Assembly (NCBI GenBank): GCA_004298045.1
Contig: SCRM01000004.1
Span: 1-63,492, forward strand
Source of the DNA: Rhodanobacter sp.
GTDB taxonomy: Bacteria > Pseudomonadota > Gammaproteobacteria > Xanthomonadales > Rhodanobacteraceae
Length of the DNA stretch: 63,492 bases
Reading direction: 5' to 3'
Shown here: positions 1 through 7,725 of the stretch, in pieces
Numbering within the stretch: position 1 is the stretch's first letter
Layout: the number at the start of each line of letters is the position of its first letter
Made by a program: the position numbers and the translations under genes
The notes under the pieces: model-generated
The model's input: the letters and a program-made list of their open reading frames with translations, nothing else
Databases searched by the model: none
Told to the model about the DNA's origin: nothing

Positions 1-3
1 AAA

Positions 4-444
4 TCAGTTCGAGTGGTCGTGGCCGATGACCGCACCGGCCATGTGCGTTTGGCGCCAAGCCTCCAGCCCGCTGCACACCACGTTCCGGTTGTGGGCGGCG
101 AGGTAGTGGTACGGCGTGCCCCGGCCGGGCCCCAGCGGTTCATCCATCCAGATGGCCGCGGTGTCGGGATCGCCCATGACCTCAAGTACCTGCCGATGCA
201 GGTCGTGATCGAAGCGGGCGAAGCGCTCGAACACCAGCCGACGTGCATGTTTCAGGTCCCGGTGGCTGTCCCGCAGCACCAGCACCATTCGGGACGGTGA
301 CCACGGCCCCTGCCGGCGCCGCTCATCGGTCTGCACCCGATCCACCCAGTGGGCGAAAGCGGTTACCGGGAAAAAGAAATCCCGTGGCGCCGCACGCGCC
401 CCTTCCTTCATGCCTTGCCATACTGCCTTCCAGATACCGCCCAT
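4..444 (-). CDS. Hypothetical protein, mobile-element associated
   Basis: Complete 146-aa ORF that I cannot assign to a named family. I chose the ATG at 444 because an AGGAGA Shine-Dalgarno lies seven bases upstream; longer starts at 504 and 510 lack one. The protein is rich in Trp, His and Arg, has no signal peptide or membrane segment, and starts with a short amphipathic stretch (GIWKAVWQGMKEG). It lies just downstream of the HD/TraI_2-type gene in the same direction, so it probably belongs to the same conjugative or integrative element. No function can be given from the sequence. Confidence 0.55.
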   Translation of the reverse strand: MGGIWKAVWQGMKEGARAAPRDFFFPVTAFAHWVDRVQTDERRRQGPWSPSRMVLVLRDSHRDLKHARRLVFERFARFDHDLHRQVLEVMGDPDTAAIWMDEPLGPGRGTPYHYLAAHNRNVVCSGLEAWRQTHMAGAVIGHDHSN

Positions 445-560
445 GGCTCGTCTCCTGCTACGTCGATGTATGTGTTCGGAAAAACCCGGTGGCCACGGGC
501 CCATGGTCACCGCCTCAAGCGCTTCGTCGTCGAACGGCCGTTCGACGGGAAGCGAATGAC

Positions 561-1424
561 TCAGCCGCGGACGGGAGAGCCCGCCAAGTTGCGCCGGGCG
601 CTGGCGTTGTCGGCGATGCTGATGACCTCGCGGATCGCCTCGCAGCGGTACGGGCCGTGCGTGTAGCGGGTGCGGCTGAGCAGCAGCGCGGTCAGCGCAT
701 CGGCCATCGCCTCGTCCCGCTGGCGCAGGGTGTCAAGCGGGCGTTGCAGCAGTTCGAGGCCGAGATAGTCGTGCCCTACCGCCAGCGCCCGCGCCGTGCA
801 ACGGCGGTCAGCGGTGTAGCTCACCGTTTTGCCGATGTCGTGCAGGAGCGCCGCGACCCGCCCGAGATCGCATTCCGCCTCGGTGAACACCGGCGCCGGC
901 ACACGCGACCTCGCCATCATGCGGTTCACCGCCTCAGCCACTTCCACACTGTGGCTCGCGAGGCCACCCCGCCACGCGTGATGCTTGCGGCCCGCGGTGC
1001 TGGTCCAGAAGTCGAAGAACACCGCCTTGAGGCCGAACACCTCGTGGACGAACGCGCGCAGCGCCTCATGCTGCACCGACGCGGCAAGCTCGTAGGTGCG
1101 CTCGACCAAACGGGCGTCACCGCCCCACGTGGAAGGCACCACCATCAAGGGCAAAACCTTGGCGTTCCAGTCGGCGCCGATCACGTACGGCAGCGAGTCG
1201 GTGGAAGCGCTCAAGGTCAGCTGGGCAATATCGACCTTGCCGGGTTTCGAGTAGAACAACGGCGAGACGTAGGAGACCGCCTGGTGCACCCCGTCGTTCG
1301 CGAACAACCGGACGAGGCGCGGGAGCTGGTCTTCCTTTGCCGGCTCCTGCTCGGTGATGGCCGCGTCGCAGTGGAAGACGCCCGAGGTGTGCTCGGGGGC
1401 GGAGACAACGTTTTCGATACTCAT
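561..1424 (-). CDS. HD-domain protein, TraI_2-like (integrative conjugative element)
   Basis: A 287-aa protein resembling the N-terminal HD domain of TraI_2-type relaxase/helicase proteins of integrative conjugative elements. The HD signature is visible: paired histidines in HHAWRGGLASHS and the LLHDIGKT motif about 60 residues later, typical of metal-dependent phosphohydrolases. It is much shorter than full TraI relaxases, so it is a stand-alone HD homologue or a trimmed copy. The ATG at 1424 is preceded by AGGAGC at four-base spacing; the upstream in-frame ATG at 1478 has no ribosome site. The neighbours are small unknown genes and, further away, an integrase, which supports a mobile-element origin. 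Confidence 0.7.
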   Translation of the reverse strand: MSIENVVSAPEHTSGVFHCDAAITEQEPAKEDQLPRLVRLFANDGVHQAVSYVSPLFYSKPGKVDIAQLTLSASTDSLPYVIGADWNAKVLPLMVVPSTWGGDARLVERTYELAASVQHEALRAFVHEVFGLKAVFFDFWTSTAGRKHHAWRGGLASHSVEVAEAVNRMMARSRVPAPVFTEAECDLGRVAALLHDIGKTVSYTADRRCTARALAVGHDYLGLELLQRPLDTLRQRDEAMADALTALLLSRTRYTHGPYRCEAIREVISIADNASARRNLAGSPVRG

Positions 1425-1484
1425 AAATCTGCTCCTATAAAACATGTTTTGATTACCCGCGTCACGCACAAACAGCATTGGCGT

Positions 1485-1709
1485 CTACATGGCACGACCT
1501 CCTTCCTTGGCTGGTGGGGAATCCAGGAACTGCCTGAGCGCCTCGCGCAGTTGCGCGGCAGTCATCCCACTCAGGTCGATGTCGGTGGCGGCCGCAGTCG
1601 CCTTGGCCGTCTTTGTGTGCCGGCTCAACAAGCCGGCAATCGCGAGCCCGTCGCGATGGCCGGTGTTCGGCGCGAAGTGCGGGGGGGTAGTGGTGTTGGA
1701 AAAGCTCAT
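1485..1709 (-). CDS. Small hypothetical protein, mobile-element associated
   Basis: A 74-aa ORF with a plausible ATG at 1709 preceded by AAGGAAA. An in-frame ATG at 1772 would add 21 residues encoded partly by the 44-bp repeat. The C-terminal half (DIDLSGMTAAQLREALRQFLDS) looks like a short helical region. I do not recognise the family. It precedes the HD-domain gene by about 60 bases on the same strand and may be co-transcribed with it. Confidence 0.45.
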   Translation of the reverse strand: MSFSNTTTPPHFAPNTGHRDGLAIAGLLSRHTKTAKATAAATDIDLSGMTAAQLREALRQFLDSPPAKEGGRAM

Positions 1710-1741
1710 GGAGGTTTCCTTCGGAATCGCCCCGTCGCCAG

Positions 1742-1785
1742 GGCTTGATTCGAGGAAAGCACAGACGTCCATTTGCGCAAGCGCC
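1742..1785 (-). repeat. 44-bp repeat, copy A, upstream of small ORF
   Basis: This 44-base segment matches 5246-5289 at 40 of 44 positions by direct comparison. Both copies have the same orientation and lie 30-33 bases upstream of a minus-strand start codon. In both copies the frame of the downstream gene reads DVCAFLE(S/A)SP without a stop. It may be a shared promoter/leader or duplicated N-terminal coding sequence. Confidence 0.75.
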
Positions 1786-2955
1786 GCCCGACAGGTGCGA
1801 CGGCTGCATCGAATGAAGCCCTTGCAGCGCGCCGCTCACGCACCTCCGTGTCCAGCGCGGACGGTGTTGAGCTCTCGCGGTTAGGCGACGATCAACGATG
1901 CGCCGGCCGTCGCCAGCCCAACGACAATCGCGCGTTCCCGAGGCATTTGCGTATCGCCAGGTATCGATCCGGGAAGCATCGCCGTGCATGGCAACACGCT
2001 CTGCGAAGAACGCTCATGGTTGCCGAGCACCTGCATGTCCATGGCGGACAAATAGGGCGTCCGCTCAGCAGGACGGCTTCGAGGCACAGCGGTTCGCGTA
2101 CAAGGCGCCCGGCAGAACGGCAGGACACAACAGTTTTTCAACCGTCAGGCCAGCCTCGTGCCCATCAACGGTGCCTTGGATTGCGGTGACGTCGCGTCCC
2201 GGATGGACGCCGTGGAGCCACCTTTCAGCGTCTCCGCTCCGGCTCGGCGATCGGCAAGCCCGTAGCACTGGTGGCGCATCAGCACGCACATGGCTTGACA
2301 AAAGTACTGGCCCCGCAGACCTTCGTGTCCCACCACGACAGAAAGGCAAAAATACGTGGCAGGACGACACACCTGCCGCCCTGGCCCCCATCACTGTGTC
2401 GCAGACGGACAGAGCGCCCTTGTCGTCACCGGCGCGCTGCAATACCACGCAGACGATCAGCTCTTCATTTCCAGCTCGGACGATAAGGCGCAACCTCGAC
2501 GCGTTGCCAACGGTGCGTGGATGGAGGCACGAAAACGACGTGTCGCTTTCGCACCGAATGCCTTAGCAGGTCAGGGGGGAGTCGAGAAGCGGATCAGCAG
2601 GCGTGGCCGCAAGGGATGGGCGTGAGCGCTGTCGACCCTGCAACGGCGAGCGTGCGCCGCGTGATCGAAAGGCCGATACGCATATATAGACACGACGGCA
2701 GTTCAGCGCGCTGTCGCTGAGGTCAACACCACGGCCGAGCACGCGCATTCAAACCAGCACCACAAGCTCGGTGGCTGCCAAGACACATCCCCTACGCCAT
2801 CGCTGCACGTGACCAATGTCCGTGCATGACCGGCATACATCACAAAAAAAAAGAACGCCCGGTTCGCGGCTAGGCGACAACCCTGATTGGGATCCACGAC
2901 CAACGCGGATCGAGCGCACGCGCCAGGTTATCGGCGTGGGTCAGATTCCGGGTGA
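1786..2955. other. Stretch with no convincing gene
   Basis: About 1.2 kb in which open frames exist on both strands but none shows family motifs, a good ribosome site or a plausible composition. The longest minus-strand frames (around 2065-2493 and 2145-2372) read as cysteine-rich, low-information sequence. I interpret it as decayed mobile-element DNA. No RNA gene or array is visible. Confidence 0.5.
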
Positions 2956-3241
2956 TCAACCCACGAACCCTGCAGATACCGATGCCACGTACTCGGCCAC
3001 GCCCTCCGCCCTGCCTTCTCCCACCAGTTCAAGCGCGGTCTTGCCGCGGAATGCGGGAATGGGCTCGCTGCGCTCGTGGCGCTTCTGGGTGCAGGCACAG
3101 GCTGTCCCGGTGTACGCCGGCATAGCGGGCAAGGTCTTGCATGGGAAGCTCCAACAACGCAGCAAGCTTGTCGGGTGAGATCGAAGCCGTACCCGGCAGA
3201 CGCAGCGATTCGACCAGCGTATCGGACGGCGAGGCGGCCAT
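2956..3241 (-). pseudogene. Broken MbcA/ParS/Xre antitoxin gene
   Basis: The frame starting at ATG 3241 encodes the N-terminal part of a MbcA/ParS/Xre-type antitoxin (LAALLELPMQDLARYAGVHR). It then runs into an unrelated tail and stops at 3029. A different frame of the same strand encodes the family's C-terminal signature (PIPAFRGKTALELVGEG, ending SAGFVG) and stops at 2956. Intact members have roughly 35 more residues between these blocks, so I infer an internal deletion that also shifted the frame near 3080-3110. No RES-domain toxin is recognisable downstream. The whole remnant could encode at most about 95 residues against the usual 120-150. Confidence 0.75.
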
Positions 3242-3679
3242 GGTGAATCCTTGTTGATGTCTACTTGCCCGATATACGCACAATCCATGAAGCAGACAAG
3301 GGCGGCCCGTCGCACAACAAACGGTGGGGCCGCCCGGCCTCGGCGCAGCACGGCGTGCGCAGCAGCAACAGGTCGGAGGACATGATCGTGGAGACCGGCC
3401 TCGCCGATGTCTGGCCAATAATCAGCACCAGCGGTCTTCACCGAAACCGGTGAGCACCCTCCGCGGGACGGACACAGGACGTCGCTCCGAAATCCACACG
3501 GTACCCTTCGATCCAAATCCGGCCGCGCAAGCAAGGTTCAACATCCAGCCGGCCGATCTTCTGGGCGAACCCCGGCAGCCTTTCCATACCAAATCCAGAT
3601 AGCGTCGTGAAATTCCAGGCTCGATTCGCGGAGCTAGCGAGCCACCATCGGAGGTTGGCGTACGACGGCCGCCTATTGG
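3242..3679. other. Stretch with no convincing gene
   Basis: About 440 bases between the antitoxin remnant and the integrase stop. One minus-strand frame (3438-3683) overlaps the integrase stop and could start at TTG, but shows no recognisable family. An attachment site might be expected downstream of the integrase, yet I see no tRNA end or matching direct repeat. Confidence 0.45.
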
Positions 3680-4987
3680 TCAAATGTGGCCAGTCGACCC
3701 GGGAGACTGCTCACGCACGCGTTGAAGGAGCAGAGTCCGCAGCTCATCTGCACCCAGCGATTCGATCTGGGATCGCGTCAACCCAACGGATGGCGCCGTT
3801 GCAGACCGGCTGCGGTCGCTCAGCAGCCCGGCGAAAGCACGCCCATCATTTCGGGTCAGGTTTGGGATAAACCGCGAGTACACCCGGAACAGCATCTCGG
3901 TCGTCGAGTGTCCGAGCGTGTGCGCAACCCACTCGGGATTCTCGCCAGCCGCCAGCATCAGGGTGGCTGCGGTATGTCGGGTCTGGTAAGGGGCGCGCAA
4001 CCGCAGGCCGAGCAGCCGCAGGAGCGGGTACCACACGCGGTTGGTGAAGTTCACGGCGTCGATCGGGTTGCCGTGGCGCGTGCTGAAGACCCACGGACAA
4101 GACTCGGTCTTCGTCGCCAGATGCGCCTGCAAGGCCGCCCGTACCTGCGGCACCATCTGGATCACCCGATGGGATCCTTCAGTCTTGAGCTCCCCATCGC
4201 CGTCGCGCGACACGCTGCGCTCCACCTTCATGAGGTTCTCAGCGAAGTCGATATCCTGCCACTGCAGGCCGTTCACCTCCCCGGTGCGAAGCCCGGTGAA
4301 AAACCGCACGATCAGGTACGCGCGGTAATCCTGGCGGACGGTGGCCACCATCAGGTCCACTTCGGCGAGGCTGAAAGGCAGGATCTCCGAGCGCTTCTGC
4401 TTCAGCGGTTTGATGCCACGCGCGGGAGACGGTACGCCTTGCCGGTCACAGGCCTCGTTGAGGATGGAGCTGAAAACGCCGATGACCTTGTTGATGCGCT
4501 TGGCGGACACCAGCGCACCTCGCCGCCCCTTGCGTCGGGCAAACTCTGCCCGGAAGCCAAGAATGTCCGCACGCCCGATATCGGGGATCGGCTTGTCACC
4601 AAACCACGGCAACAAGTGCTTGTCGAGCTCATCGCGCACTGCCGCGTGATAACGCTTGCGCCACCGGGGTTCGGACTCCTTGAACCACGTTTCGGCGAAC
4701 TCGCGGAAGGTCGGCGCCGCTGCGGCGCACGCCTTGGTTGCAGCCGCGATGGACGGCATTCCCACGACCACCAGTGGCCGAGTGGCGCGTGGGCTGTCGG
4801 GAAAGTACCGCCCGTATTCAAAAGACCCCGAACGCAAGTCGTGCTCGATCCGACGCGCCAACGCCTGCACCTGCCGACGGTTGGACGGCGTATCGGTGAG
4901 TGCGGTGTACTCACGGCATCGAGCGCCGCGATAGCCGAAGTCCAGGTAAAGGTTGCCCGTCTCCGGACGTACGCGCACCTTAACCAT
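3680..4987 (-). CDS. Tyrosine recombinase / phage-type integrase
   Basis: A 435-aa site-specific recombinase. The N-terminus (about residues 1-50, VRPETGNLYLDFGYRG) resembles the arm-binding DUF3596 domain, followed by a SAM-like core-binding domain. The catalytic domain has TGLRTGEVNGL (first Arg), YQTRHTAATLML (second Arg), LGHSTTEM and the Tyr nucleophile in RVYSRFIPN. The usual His of the HxxR box is Tyr, as in many members of this subgroup as I recall them. The ATG at 4987 lies inside the end of the excisionase gene, so the two are translationally coupled. Length and motifs look intact, so it may be active even though its neighbours are decayed. Confidence 0.93.
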   Translation of the reverse strand: MVKVRVRPETGNLYLDFGYRGARCREYTALTDTPSNRRQVQALARRIEHDLRSGSFEYGRYFPDSPRATRPLVVVGMPSIAAATKACAAAAPTFREFAETWFKESEPRWRKRYHAAVRDELDKHLLPWFGDKPIPDIGRADILGFRAEFARRKGRRGALVSAKRINKVIGVFSSILNEACDRQGVPSPARGIKPLKQKRSEILPFSLAEVDLMVATVRQDYRAYLIVRFFTGLRTGEVNGLQWQDIDFAENLMKVERSVSRDGDGELKTEGSHRVIQMVPQVRAALQAHLATKTESCPWVFSTRHGNPIDAVNFTNRVWYPLLRLLGLRLRAPYQTRHTAATLMLAAGENPEWVAHTLGHSTTEMLFRVYSRFIPNLTRNDGRAFAGLLSDRSRSATAPSVGLTRSQIESLGADELRTLLLQRVREQSPGSTGHI

Positions 4988-5216
4988 GGGCCACACCCCC
5001 GTTGGCCATCGGGACCGGCGCCAGGCAACGTCCCGAGAACTCACCCATGTCCCGTTCGATCGTCTCCCACACGTACAGCAGCTTGCGACCACCAAACGGG
5101 CGGATGTAGTGGATGCCCTCCAGCAGCACCGAATCCTTGAGCCAGGTCCGGATCGTCCGCGCGTCGTAGTGGATGCGCTCCGCCAGTTGCTCCGTGGTGA
5201 GATAAGTGGACTCCAT
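4980..5216 (-). CDS. Excisionase-like DNA-binding protein
   Basis: A 78-aa protein with a MerR/excisionase-like helix-turn-helix at the N-terminus (LTTEQLAERIHYDARTIRTW) followed by a wing rich in aromatic residues. Its position directly upstream of the integrase, overlapping by eight bases, is typical of excisionases or directionality factors. The ATG at 5216 has AAGGAG at six-base spacing; the longer open frame upstream is not needed. The 44-bp repeat copy B lies 30 bases upstream and may carry its promoter. Confidence 0.8.
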   Translation of the reverse strand: MESTYLTTEQLAERIHYDARTIRTWLKDSVLLEGIHYIRPFGGRKLLYVWETIERDMGEFSGRCLAPVPMANGGVAHG

Positions 5217-5245
5217 GTGCTTCTCCTTCAATGTCGCCCGTGGCG

Positions 5246-5289
5246 GGCTTGCTTCGAGGAAAGCACAGACGTCTATTTCGGCAAGCGCC
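5246..5289 (-). repeat. 44-bp repeat, copy B, upstream of excisionase
   Basis: Second copy of the repeat at 1742-1785, with four mismatches. It lies 30 bases before the excisionase start and its minus-strand frame continues in phase into the excisionase gene. This copy has ATA where copy A has ATG, so translation is unlikely to begin inside it. Confidence 0.75.
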
Positions 5290-5423
5290 CCTTCAACGGG
5301 CACACCGATGCGTAGACGAGACGCCCCGCAGGAACAGTATCGCGTCCTGCCGTCCGACCACGACAAACTGGTACTGAAACTCCGCACTGGAGCCCGGTGA
5401 GAATGGCGGGAAACTGTTCTCGT

Positions 5424-5443
5424 GGCTCTCTCAATCCGTGTGG
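5424..5443. repeat. Probable terminal inverted repeat of ISL3-type element
   Basis: GGCTCTCTCAATCCGTGTGG lies just past the transposase C-terminus and resembles the GGCTCT-starting ends of ISL3-family elements as I remember them. I did not find a matching opposite end, so the element is incomplete or that end has diverged. Confidence 0.4.
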
Positions 5444-5450
5444 TTGACAC

Positions 5451-6282
5451 TCACGCAGCGACCCGCTGAACCGCATGCGTCCACGAGTTCTTCGGCAGGT
5501 GCCTGAGATTGGCGCAGATGAGATAGCTGATGGCGATCAGGTGACGATCGGTGCCGTAGCCGCACACGCCTTGGCGGCTTGGATACGGCCGTTGATGTCT
5601 TCGGCGAGGCCATTGCTGAGCCCGGAACGGAAGTGTTCCGGGATGCCATCCCGGTGGTGCTTCTCGATCGTGGTTGGGAGCCGCTTGAACGGTACCAACC
5701 GGCCGCGCCACGTTGGCCAGCAGCACCACGTGGAATGGGTCGAAGCCGGCCGCCGCGTTCGGACAGTGCTCACGGGCGCCCGCCTGATAGGTCGCGCCCA
5801 GATCTAGGCTGACGTCCGTGATCGCCTCGGCGTCGCCGCCGTGCGCCACTGGGTCGCCGGCGAAGGTCGCGGACGTGGCCGCGTTGCGGCCCTGCGTGGC
5901 AAACAGCAAGCGACGGGTATCGAGGTCGCAGAACAGCGTCAGGAAGCACAGCCCCTTGCGTGCGCTGCACTAGTCCGCGCTCACGAGGCGCACGACGATG
6001 TAGCCTCCGCGGGCACGCGCCGCGTCCACCTGGAAGTCCAGCCCGCGCCAAACGTGGTCGTCGAAGACGCCCAGCATGCGCACCACCGCGCCCACCGGCA
6101 TCTGTGAGCACAACACGACGATGAAGGCCCCCATGGTTTCCGCGAACCCCGCGCCCGCTCGCGCCCACGGCACGACGACTCGCGTGGTATCCCCTCACGC
6201 CCGGCAACTAACGCGCGACACCTTGACCTTGATGATCGCCTTGTACTGAAAGAAATTCAGATGTTGCCAACGGCGCGCGACA
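5451..6282 (-). pseudogene. Degenerate ISL3-family transposase
   Basis: The pieces align in order with ISL3 transposases: RRWQHLNFFQYKA, VVVPWARAGAGF, MPVGAVVRMLGVFDDHVWRG, LCFLTLFCDLDTRRLLFATQ, FDPFHVVLLAN, HFRSGLSNGLAEDINGRIQA and YGTDRHLIAISYLICANLRH. Reading is interrupted by in-frame stops TGA at 6195-6197 and TAG at 5970-5972. Two frame changes, near 5700 and near 5570, move the frame out and back. The N-terminus is missing or unrecognisable above about 6280. The element is certainly inactive. Bases 6283-6491 beyond it show nothing assignable. Confidence 0.85.
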
Positions 6283-6491
6283 CAATCCAACCAAGCCCGA
6301 TTACATTCTGCCTTGAACTAGTTCAGCCCGGTGCAGTTCGATCAACACTGGCTGGCCCATCAGGCCAAGCAAGCCAGCTCATGGCCTCGGTTATGGGGCA
6401 CGGAACTTGAGGGCGCGGTCTGTCTCGACCTGACGATGCGCGACGGCATCAAAACCGTCGAAGTGGCCAGTACATCCCACGCGGGCGCCTT

Positions 6492-7703
6492 TCAGTGCGT
6501 AGCAGCGGGCGGCGTACCAGCAACTGGTGCACAGGTTTTCAGCTGGTGTCCGCCTGCGAGGAAAGCGAGAAAGTCATGCGCTGCCGCCGGGCTTTGCGCC
6601 AAGGCATCGCCGTGGCTGCCGCCCTGGACGTCGTGATAGAAGGCGGTGGCGTGTGCAGCGCAGATCTGCTTGTAGTACGCCTGCGTGCCGCCTGCGGCGA
6701 CGAGCTGGTCGGCGCTGCCCTGCACGAACATCACCGGCACCGTGGGCTGCAGGTGGCCGATGGCCTGGCGGTCGAGATAGGCGGTGAGCGGGGCGAGGTC
6801 GGCGCCGGGCTTGAACACCGTCGCCGGCGCCTGCTTGACCTCCGTGCGCAGCTCGGCGAGGCAGCGGCTGCCGGCGAGGTTCATCAGCGGCTGCAGGTCG
6901 GGGCTGATGAGCTGCTCCACGTCGAGTTTCGGGTCGGCGGCCTGCGCACCCTGGAGCATGATCGGAAAGAACAGCGCGACACCGACCGGCGGGTGCGGGT
7001 TGGCCTTGAGGTACTCCATGATCGCCGAGTAGCGGTAGCCGCCCGGCGCGATGGTGATGGCGCCGCGCAGCTTGTACTGCGGCAGGTCGGCCTGGCCGTG
7101 CGCGGCCACCGCGAGCGCCGCGGCACCGCCCTGGCTGTGGCCCATCACCAGCCAGTCTTTGCTGAACGCGCCGGGGCGCAGCGCGTGCAGCGCGCGCACC
7201 GCGTCGTCCACCGTGTGCAACTGGCTGGTGGCGTCCATGTACGGATGGCCGCCCGGCGTGCCCAGGCCCTGGTAGTCGGTGGCAACCACCGCGTAGCCCC
7301 GTGCCAGCCACCAGTCGAGCGCGGTTTCCATCGCGGTCTCATAGGGGTGGATCGGCCCGCCGACGTAATCGCCGGAAGGCGCGCAGGTGTCGGTCACGCC
7401 GGTGGTGCCGTGCGCCCATGCCAGCACCGGCCAGCCGCCCTTCGGTGGCGCATCCTTGGGCAGCAGCGCGTAGCCAGAAACCACGATGGGCTCGCCGTGC
7501 ACGCCGCGGCTGCGGTAGGTGATGACCTCGCGCGTTGCCGCGTGTGGCAACGTGGCGGGAACCGCGGTGGCCTGCACCCACAGCAGCGCGCCGGGCGCGG
7601 GCGCGGCGACCTCGACGGTCGCCGGTGCCGCGGCCCATGCCACCGGCACCGCGAGGGCCGCGACCAGTGCGGCCACGCCGCCCATCAGCATCGACTTGCG
7701 CAT
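6492..7703 (-). CDS. Secreted alpha/beta-hydrolase, secretory-lipase type
   Basis: A 403-aa hydrolase with a clear signal peptide (MRKSMLMGGV then a hydrophobic core, likely cleaved after AWA). The body matches the secretory lipase family: VLAWAHGTTG oxyanion region, VATDYQGLGTPGGHPY, nucleophile elbow GHSQGG with Ser about 190, PVMFVQGSADQLV around the acid, and a C-terminal GGSHGDAL histidine. It would act outside the cytoplasm on esters. Last gene of the 20.3-6.5 kb operon, so release of steroid or sterol from esters is a reasonable guess. A second copy of the family lies at 34.2 kb. The ATG at 7703 is chosen because the signal peptide starts there. Confidence 0.85.
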   Translation of the reverse strand: MRKSMLMGGVAALVAALAVPVAWAAAPATVEVAAPAPGALLWVQATAVPATLPHAATREVITYRSRGVHGEPIVVSGYALLPKDAPPKGGWPVLAWAHGTTGVTDTCAPSGDYVGGPIHPYETAMETALDWWLARGYAVVATDYQGLGTPGGHPYMDATSQLHTVDDAVRALHALRPGAFSKDWLVMGHSQGGAAALAVAAHGQADLPQYKLRGAITIAPGGYRYSAIMEYLKANPHPPVGVALFFPIMLQGAQAADPKLDVEQLISPDLQPLMNLAGSRCLAELRTEVKQAPATVFKPGADLAPLTAYLDRQAIGHLQPTVPVMFVQGSADQLVAAGGTQAYYKQICAAHATAFYHDVQGGSHGDALAQSPAAAHDFLAFLAGGHQLKTCAPVAGTPPAATH

Positions 7704-7725
7704 GTGAGGCACTCCGGTTGCGGCT

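Noticed and set aside
1898-2566. A 222-aa plus-strand open frame in the mobile-element region
   Set aside because: No ribosome site, no family resemblance and low-information composition; considered non-coding.
3242-3679. Possible tRNA-derived attachment site next to the integrase
   Set aside because: No cloverleaf or T-loop sequence could be recognised, and no matching direct repeat elsewhere in the window.
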